A DNA stretch of 38,263 nucleotides from MVRV01 sp964469905 (GTDB taxonomy: Bacteria; Desulfobacterota; Syntrophia; Syntrophales; Smithellaceae): positions 1 through 38,263 of the forward strand of contig CAYXZW010000029.1 of assembly GCA_964469905.1 (NCBI GenBank), in the 5' to 3' direction. The number at the start of each line of letters is the position of its first letter. Within the stretch, counting starts at the first letter, position 1. The notes below the pieces were generated by a model. It saw only the letters and a program-made list of their open reading frames with translations. It had not been told where the DNA came from and did no database searches. Positions 8,153 to 13,545 of the stretch are shown piece after piece. The position numbers were made by a program, and so were the translations under genes.

Positions 8153-8225
8153 AGCCTTTTTTTGTCAGTTTTCATTGACATAAAATCTGAAAATCCCCAT
8201 GCTCTTTTCCATCAAAATCAAGTTC

Positions 8226-8254
8226 TTGTCAAAAAAGACAGCATGTCATATACT
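8226..8254 (+). promoter_or_regulatory. Sigma-70 promoter for the REC-LuxR regulator
   Basis: TTGTCA (8226-8231), a 17-nt spacer and TATACT (8249-8254) form a near-consensus promoter. It is about 30 nt upstream of the regulator's ATG at 8285, so the leader is very short (start near 8261). The HU gene reads divergently from just upstream. Confidence 0.65.
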
Positions 8255-8284
8255 GCCTACCACAGAATTAATGAGAGATAATCT

Positions 8285-9355
8285 ATGTCAGAGGAAATTC
8301 AAAAGCAGACGATTCTTATTATCGATGATTCCATTGCCGATATTAAGGTTCTTGGGTCAACACTACAGCCTGATTATAAAATACTTTTTGCGCTAAATGC
8401 ACAGAAAGGAATTACCAGTGTAATTGACAATCATCCAGATATTATCCTTCTCGACATAATTATGCCGGGGATGGACGGATACGAGGCCTGCCGTCAATTA
8501 AAAGCTGATGAAAGAACGTGGGACATCCCGATCATCTTTATCACGGCAAAAACTGGCGAGAAAGATGAATTGAAGGGATTTGAACTTGGTGCCTCGGACT
8601 ATATAACCAAGCCTTTTGACCCAGTTATTGTAAAGGCTAGGGTGCGGACTCATATAGCATTGAGACTTGCAACAATAGATTTGAAAAGCAAGATGGTGGA
8701 ATATCAAATCATAAATCGGGCTCTCGAACAGGAAATCACGGAGCGCAAGCAAGTAGAGAGAGAATTGGAAGGGTACCGAGAGCATCTTGAGGACATTGTT
8801 AATGAACGAACAGCGGAGTTGGAAAAAAATAACATAAAACTGGCGGCACTAAATACAACGCTTGAGGTTCTCTTAAAGAAACGGGAAGATGATAAGAATG
8901 CTATCGAGGAGATGTTTGTAATGAACATTAAAAACATGGTTCTTCCCTATGTTGAACAAATGCAAAAAGGGCGACTTGATGTAGGTCAGAAAACTCAACT
9001 TCAAATTATACAAACACTTCTTCAAGAAATTACGACCCCTTTGATGAAAAATTTGCGACATTTCAATTTTACGCCCAAAGAACTGAAAGTGGCAACACTC
9101 GTAAAACAGGGTAAACCAACAAAGGAAATAGCTGAAATATTAGGGCTCGCCAGTGGTTCAGTGGATGTCCACAGAAAAAATATCCGGAAAAAACTCGGTC
9201 TGAGTAATAAAAATGCAAATCTTCAATCCCATCTTGATAGTCTTGGCAGTAGGTATTTTACCACCCCATTATTTATAAGAAAATACACCGTTGACGTTCT
9301 TGCCAATTTGTCTATTGTACGCAGGCAAATGTTTCTCGATTTACATTGTCTTTGA
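8285..9355 (+). CDS. Response regulator: REC, coiled coil, LuxR-type HTH
   Basis: A 356-residue regulator. Residues 8-125 form a receiver domain with acidic residues IIDDS, phosphoacceptor Asp57 (HPDIILLDIIMPGMDG) and KPFDP with the conserved Lys. A long coiled coil (about 130-205) resembles the linker of PAS/histidine-kinase proteins (QEITERKQVERELEGYREHL). After it comes a LuxR-type helix-turn-helix (TPKELKVATLVKQGKPTKEI, then SVDVHRKNIRKKLGL). It probably activates or represses transcription when phosphorylated. No cognate histidine kinase is adjacent. The ~35 residues after the HTH (from SRYFTTPL) look unlike a family C-terminus and may reflect loss of the original stop codon. The own promoter is at 8226-8254. 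Confidence 0.85.
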   Translation: MSEEIQKQTILIIDDSIADIKVLGSTLQPDYKILFALNAQKGITSVIDNHPDIILLDIIMPGMDGYEACRQLKADERTWDIPIIFITAKTGEKDELKGFELGASDYITKPFDPVIVKARVRTHIALRLATIDLKSKMVEYQIINRALEQEITERKQVERELEGYREHLEDIVNERTAELEKNNIKLAALNTTLEVLLKKREDDKNAIEEMFVMNIKNMVLPYVEQMQKGRLDVGQKTQLQIIQTLLQEITTPLMKNLRHFNFTPKELKVATLVKQGKPTKEIAEILGLASGSVDVHRKNIRKKLGLSNKNANLQSHLDSLGSRYFTTPLFIRKYTVDVLANLSIVRRQMFLDLHCL

Positions 9356-9463
9356 TTATAATATTATTCGTTTGGCAATACATATAGACTAATCATTCTG
9401 TTGCTTAAATGGTGCTGGTTTTATTAACTTAATAAATAAAATTTGTAAAAGAGAGGAATTATT

Positions 9464-10156
9464 ATGAAAAAGTATTTTGCAGCTGTGTTGTCATTGTTAT
9501 TCCTGATTAGTTTCATTTTACAAGGTTGTACTACGTTGCCCAACCAACCTTATGTTAAAAAAGATGCCTTTGAAGCTACGCCTCTGAAACTCTCACGCTA
9601 TGAAACACCGAAACTTAAAGTCTACACAACTGAGGGCTTGGTGGGATCAATCGTTGCTGGAGCTATATTGCTAGGAGTGGTTGGAGCCGGATTAACTTAT
9701 TTGATTTATGACGCAGTATCAACAGAACCGGCAAATCCTGATATCAATGATTTTGGTAAATTAGTAATGGATGGGTTTGTTGAGCGATCGAAAAAAGAAA
9801 TTCCCAATTGGCCTAAAATGGTAGTTCAAGAAGAATTCGCTTTTGCAGAAGCACCTATTGATACTACATCATATACTATTTCGATACGGGTTGGTGATGT
9901 AAAAATAAATGCTGAATCTGGGTTGTCGGTTAATACGACTGTAACGATGAAAGATAAGGAAGGAAACATAGCTTGGGAGAAAGGTTATTGGTATGATCCG
10001 GTAATGTTCAACCGTTTGAGTACCTTCGATGACTTGAAGGCAGATAAATTTAAAAAGCTTAATGAAGAATTTGCTTTTGCCGCAGATAAAACAGTGACAG
10101 ATTTCATAAAACACTTTAATAAATCTCTTCCTGCAATAGCCGTATCCAAAAATTAA
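9464..10156 (+). CDS. Predicted lipoprotein, unknown function
   Basis: A 230-residue lipoprotein with a signal sequence ending in the lipobox LQGC (Cys22). A second hydrophobic, glycine-rich segment (about residues 64-88, GSIVAGAILLGVVGAG) could cross or insert into a membrane. The C-terminal half is a predicted beta-rich domain (TSYTISIRVGDVKINAESGL) with no motif I recognise. The GAGAGG ribosome site lies about 8 nt upstream of ATG 9464. A clear terminator follows at 10166-10207, so this is probably a single-gene unit. An envelope location is well supported, a function is not. Confidence 0.7.
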   Translation: MKKYFAAVLSLLFLISFILQGCTTLPNQPYVKKDAFEATPLKLSRYETPKLKVYTTEGLVGSIVAGAILLGVVGAGLTYLIYDAVSTEPANPDINDFGKLVMDGFVERSKKEIPNWPKMVVQEEFAFAEAPIDTTSYTISIRVGDVKINAESGLSVNTTVTMKDKEGNIAWEKGYWYDPVMFNRLSTFDDLKADKFKKLNEEFAFAADKTVTDFIKHFNKSLPAIAVSKN

Positions 10157-10165
10157 ATTTGATTT

Positions 10166-10207
10166 GACAAAGGCCTTGCCCAACATAGTGTCGAGGCCTT
10201 TGTCTTT
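10166..10207 (+). terminator. Rho-independent terminator
   Basis: An 11-bp perfect stem (GACAAAGGCCT at 10166-10176 with AGGCCTTTGTC at 10194-10204) and a 17-nt loop are followed by TTT. It starts 9 nt after the stop codon of the lipoprotein gene at 9464. Confidence 0.75.
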
Positions 10208-10346
10208 AAACTTTATAAGGTGGGCCTTGACTATTATATTGAAGCATTGCCGATTTAGAAATCAGATAAATATTTAAAATCTGCGCAGCTATGTCAGCAT
10301 CATTATCGAGTATCATGTGCAACAAGGAATATTTGAAAGGACAAAT

Positions 10347-10949
10347 ATGAAAAGCATAATTACAGTCGCCACAATATTTTTTGTTTTATTATTTAGCACT
10401 GCTGTTATGGCGCAGGAAAAGCCACTCATCATTAAGGGATTGTATATAGGCATGAAAGCAGATGAAGCAAAACAACTCTTAACCCAGCTATTACCTAACA
10501 ACTGGAAGGTCAGTAAAACGGGTGAAACATATAAAGTATTATTGGATTGTAACACAGGGGATGGAGAAATATTTGGCAAACAGGGCACTGGATCGTATCT
10601 TTATGCAAAATTCTGCCCTGGCGAAAGAGGCTTTGCTATCATACGAGACAATTCCTGCGAAGGCTATATCAGCACTGATAAATTAGACAATATAGTTATT
10701 CGTATGTCATTTTCTGGTAATATTACAGACATACTTTTTTCAACGGCTAAAATTGATGCCGAGGAATTTGCAACTTCATTTTGGGGAAATTATAATATGC
10801 CCGCTTTTAATTGGATACCTCATGGTTGGCAGTATGTCAGTCCAAAAGGGTATACGATTTCTATTATGACCGATAAATTAATTGACATTAAAGATAATAC
10901 ATTAGATGCAACAAACAGTGCAAGTAAACGGCAAATCAAATTCGATTAA
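10347..10949 (+). CDS. Secreted protein, first of a tandem paralogue pair
   Basis: A 200-residue exported protein with a signal peptide that probably ends at VMA-QE (about residue 22). The mature protein begins QEKPLIIKGLYIGMKADEAK, nearly identical to the start of the next gene's mature product. The GLYIGM...A..LL.QLLP pattern, a short helix-forming repeat after a Gly-Met, is loosely reminiscent of BamE/SmpA-type folds. That is a weak inference. ATG 10347 was chosen over GTG 10317 because GAAAGGA lies about 5 nt upstream and the signal peptide starts there. The paralogue starts 20 nt downstream, so the two are almost certainly co-expressed. Function unknown. Confidence 0.75.
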   Translation: MKSIITVATIFFVLLFSTAVMAQEKPLIIKGLYIGMKADEAKQLLTQLLPNNWKVSKTGETYKVLLDCNTGDGEIFGKQGTGSYLYAKFCPGERGFAIIRDNSCEGYISTDKLDNIVIRMSFSGNITDILFSTAKIDAEEFATSFWGNYNMPAFNWIPHGWQYVSPKGYTISIMTDKLIDIKDNTLDATNSASKRQIKFD

Positions 10950-10969
10950 TAGATCAGGAGGAAATAGAG

Positions 10970-11563
10970 ATGAAGCGAATAATTAAAGTCACCTTTATTG
11001 CATTTATTATTTTGTTTTGTTGCACTGCTGTTATGGCTCAGGAAAAACCGCTTATCATTAAAGGCCTTTATATAGGCATGCCTGTGAAGGATGCACACGC
11101 CATTATTAAACAATTGCTTCCCAAAGAGGACTGGAAAGTAAGCGAGATAGGAAAAGCGGCGGCAATTCTTGAATATGCTCGTATAGGGGAAAGTAAAATA
11201 TTCGGCACCATAAACAGATCAAATTTTAGAGAAGGCGGGGTTGTGGGAGACCGGGGGTTTGCTATCATCACTAGATATGACGGATATGAAGGATTTATCA
11301 GTTCCGATCAGAATAATAATGTCGACCGTATATCCTTCAGCAAAGAGATAACAAATATCTTATTTTCATCATCAGAAATTAATGCCGAGGAATTTGCGAC
11401 TTCATTCTGGAAAAATTATAATATGCCTGAATTTAGTTGGATACCTTATGGTTGGAGACATACAAGTCCGCTTGGATACACAGTTACAATCATGATTGAT
11501 AAATACATCGATGTGAAAGCGGAGACCTCAATTAAGCCTATTCAAGCTTTAAAATTTGAATGA
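10970..11563 (+). CDS. Secreted protein, second of a tandem paralogue pair
   Basis: A 197-residue exported protein that is clearly a duplicate of the preceding gene. Both share TAVMAQEKPLIIKGLYIGM at the signal/mature junction, RGFAII, GFISSD or GYISTD, NAEEFATSFW.NYNMP and SPLGYT or SPKGYT. The signal peptide is about 22 residues. AGGAGG sits ~8 nt before ATG 10970. Two cysteine-containing stretches of the first copy (LDCNTGDG and KFCPGERG) are not conserved, so any disulphide of copy 1 is absent here. No known domain is recognised. The pair may bind different ligands or partners. Confidence 0.75.
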   Translation: MKRIIKVTFIAFIILFCCTAVMAQEKPLIIKGLYIGMPVKDAHAIIKQLLPKEDWKVSEIGKAAAILEYARIGESKIFGTINRSNFREGGVVGDRGFAIITRYDGYEGFISSDQNNNVDRISFSKEITNILFSSSEINAEEFATSFWKNYNMPEFSWIPYGWRHTSPLGYTVTIMIDKYIDVKAETSIKPIQALKFE

Positions 11564-11648
11564 AATAACGGGACACGGAACAAGAGGGACGTTTTTACGC
11601 TTCGTGTGAGCTAAAAAATGTGGTTTAATGAAAAAGAGGAGGAGGAAA

Positions 11649-12053
11649 ATGAAAAGACTGTTTTTGTATCTCGTTGCGGCGATTTTTACGGCTGTATTCT
11701 GCGTCTCGTTAGCGTTTGCACAGGAAAATGAACTCCAAAAATCGCATTGTTCAGACAAGACTTTATATTGTGTTAAAGATAAAGGTAGAGGCTCATCGGT
11801 CGGCCACGTCAACATGGGTCAGTGCTGGTACTACTTTCCGCCTGGATGTGATGACTGTAAAGGTACTAATTATGCCAAGTACGCGATTGAATGCGACGAG
11901 AAGTACGCTTCAGAATGCAAAAATGGTTGCTGGGCCTGCGACACGAAGTACTCCGGCGGGTCTGGCCTGAAGAACTGTTACGATCGTGATGGGAATGGCC
12001 ATGTTGCAGGCGTGAAAAATGACGATAATCGGCTCATTTTTTCCGGATTATAA
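11649..12053 (+). CDS. Small secreted cysteine-rich protein
   Basis: A 134-residue protein with a Sec signal peptide (cleavage probably at AFA-QE near residue 24). The mature ~110 residues carry ten cysteines, enough for five disulphides, in HC...YC...QCWYYFPPGCDDC...EC...EC..GCWAC...NC. A DRDGNG segment near the C-terminus resembles a calcium-binding loop. Nothing in it looks like an iron-sulphur ferredoxin. A purine-rich GAGGAGGAGG sits immediately upstream, which decides for ATG 11649 over the in-frame ATG 11628. The function is unknown. A disulphide-stabilised periplasmic or extracellular binding, inhibitor or toxin-like protein is possible. Confidence 0.65.
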   Translation: MKRLFLYLVAAIFTAVFCVSLAFAQENELQKSHCSDKTLYCVKDKGRGSSVGHVNMGQCWYYFPPGCDDCKGTNYAKYAIECDEKYASECKNGCWACDTKYSGGSGLKNCYDRDGNGHVAGVKNDDNRLIFSGL

Positions 12054-12204
12054 TTTAACTATCAGCTTGTGAATTGGTCAGGGGTTGGTATGCTCCACTT
12101 GAAAAGGTATCCAGCGATTCTTAATGATGCTGCCAATCATTGACTTGTAGGTGAAATGATTGTCAAGACATCTAAGTCTTCTTTTTTCCAACCGAAACGT
12201 AACG

Positions 12205-12363
12205 CTACTTCACAGCCTCTTTAAACGCCTTTGCTGGCTTGAATTTCGGCAGAATTTTGGCAGCTATTCTGATTGCTTCTCCAGTCTTGGAATTTCTGCC
12301 CTTTCTGGCTTTTCTTTTGACAATAGTAAAAGTTCCAAAACCAGAAATGAAAATTTCTGATGT
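12205..12363 (-). pseudogene. 3' remnant of a second HU-family gene
   Basis: Read on the minus strand, this gives EIFISGFGTFTIVKRKARK, then GRNSKTGEAIRIAAKI and FKPAKAFKEAVK followed by TAG at 12205-12207. That is the C-terminal half of an HU protein. Going upstream the frame meets TAA (12364-12366), with no start codon in between, so the N-terminal half is missing. It is strongly similar to the HU gene at 7898-8152, including about 25 nt of 3' flank. It is therefore a truncated duplicate and not a functional gene. Confidence 0.75.
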
Positions 12364-12374
12364 TTATAAATAAA

Positions 12375-12402
12375 AAAGGCGGGCTACTTATGACCCGCCT
12401 TT
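12375..12402 (-). terminator. Rho-independent terminator (minus-strand reading)
   Basis: AAAGGCGGG (12375-12383) pairs perfectly with CCCGCCTTT (12394-12402) around a 10-nt loop. On the minus strand the hairpin is followed by T6 and AT-rich sequence, a classical terminator. It would end transcription arriving from 12.4-12.6 kb before the HU remnant. It also works weakly in the other direction. Confidence 0.7.
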
Positions 12403-12597
12403 CCCATGATGGTTGAAAATTTTGTTAACGTCTGTAACCGCTCCGCCTGGCAGTTGTAACGCAACTATGCTCGTTTCTTTGTATCCCTCAGATGACTCAT
12501 TAACCTTGCCATTAGCAGCGGTTCTCCAACGACAATCATCTTTTTCACTGAGTTGTCTTATAGCAAGGAATATTGAATAAATCAAGGAAAAAATCAA
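12388..12597 (-). pseudogene. Possible remnant ORF, unknown
   Basis: A 69-codon minus-strand frame opening at a TTG (12597) and ending in the loop of the terminator at 12375-12402. Its product (SEKDDCRWRTAANGKVNESS, then VALQLPGGAVTDVNKIF) looks protein-like, but there is no ribosome site. It matches nothing I recognise, and it may be the decayed 3' end of a gene. The presence of a terminator exactly at its end is the main argument for it. Confidence 0.25.
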
Positions 12598-12967
12598 TAT
12601 GTGGTGGTTACTATAAATATGAACACAATAAGTAGTATTTCATTGTTATTATAAAGTTTCCTTTTTTACCCCTCCTACTTTGGTACACCATATTGGATTT
12701 GAGAGTTTTTCTTATGATTTGTTTTGAAAGCCTTAGTAAGGCTTAATTAACATGATGCCGTGCTTTATAGCAGTCAAATCCTCACGAAGCATATTTTTGA
12801 CTAAAGCAATTTCTGCATGCTTCCTCTCTATTAACTTTTGTTAATAATTGATAAATATTGTTCAATATCGGCCATGTTTCTGTGGCAATTTTTCATTTTT
12901 GCTGCTATAAATATCGTCCGCACAGGAAAATATACAATTAAAATATAAGTCACTATTGAAGATATAT
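12598..12967. other. AT-rich intergenic region with a 17-nt palindrome
   Basis: No gene is supported here. AAGCCTTA at 12728-12735 and TAAGGCTT at 12737-12744 form a perfect palindrome around a single G. TTAAC/GTTAA pair around TTTT at 12831-12844. A TATAAA at 12906-12911 could be the -10 box for the acetyltransferase, but no good -35 is visible. The palindrome could be an operator for the downstream cluster. Confidence 0.4.
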
Positions 12968-13501
12968 ATGATGAAGAATGAACATATATTCCTCCGTCCA
13001 ACGAATTTTTCTGACGCGTCGTTACGCTACAATTGGTTTTGTGATTCTGAGTTTACGCAGATTTATTTAGGCCGTCCCACACTTACATCATACAGGCAGG
13101 TGGAAGAAGAAATCCTGTTTGCCACTTATCCGGCTATCTCTACAGGGTTATTCGAGTTGGCAATTCAAACTGTTGATACAAATCTTTATATCGGAAATAC
13201 TTTCTTGCGCAAAATTGATTGGCAGAATCGCTCTGCGGAATATGGAATATTTCTCGGCAATAAAGAACTATGGGGGAAGAACATTGGTCTGGAAGTTACC
13301 CAGATGATGTTGCAATATGGTTTTGCCGAATTGGGTTTACAGCGTATCTGGCTGACTGTTTTGGATTATAATAACCGGGCGATAAAATGTTTTGAAAAAT
13401 GCGGCATGCAGAAGGAAGGTGTTTTACGAAGAGCTGTTTTTTCCGGCGGACAGTTTAACGATGTAATTCTAATGTCGATAATTGCCGGTTGTGCAACATA
13501 A
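12968..13501 (+). CDS. GNAT acetyltransferase (RimJ/RimL-like)
   Basis: A 177-residue GNAT-fold N-acyltransferase of the Acetyltransf_3 type. It begins IFLRPTNFSDA and has EYGIFLGNKELWGKNIGLEV, where WGKNIGLEVT is the acetyl-CoA pyrophosphate-binding loop. LGLQRIWLTVLDYNNRAIKCFEKCGM is the usual beta5-alpha4 region (split in the sequence at residues ~125-150), and GVLRRAVFSGGQFNDVILM ends the domain. Relatives acetylate protein N-termini, sugars in surface polysaccharides, or antibiotics; the substrate is not predictable. The start is ATG 12968 or 12971; a TTG at 12956 is in frame but has no ribosome site. It precedes the TPR gene by 44 nt and may be the first gene of the cluster ending in a sirtuin. 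Confidence 0.8.
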   Translation: MMKNEHIFLRPTNFSDASLRYNWFCDSEFTQIYLGRPTLTSYRQVEEEILFATYPAISTGLFELAIQTVDTNLYIGNTFLRKIDWQNRSAEYGIFLGNKELWGKNIGLEVTQMMLQYGFAELGLQRIWLTVLDYNNRAIKCFEKCGMQKEGVLRRAVFSGGQFNDVILMSIIAGCAT

Positions 13502-13545
13502 CCATTTCGATAAGACTTATTTAAAGAATAGAAAGGGGTAAATTT

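Noticed and set aside
7679..8281. 200-codon plus-strand ORF
   Set aside because: Overlaps the end of the DUF4034-like gene and is antisense to the HU gene; composition is low-complexity (Phe/Leu/Ser-rich).
12160..12360. 66-codon plus-strand ORF
   Set aside because: Antisense to the HU remnant; the corresponding antisense frame also exists over the intact HU gene, so it is a shadow.
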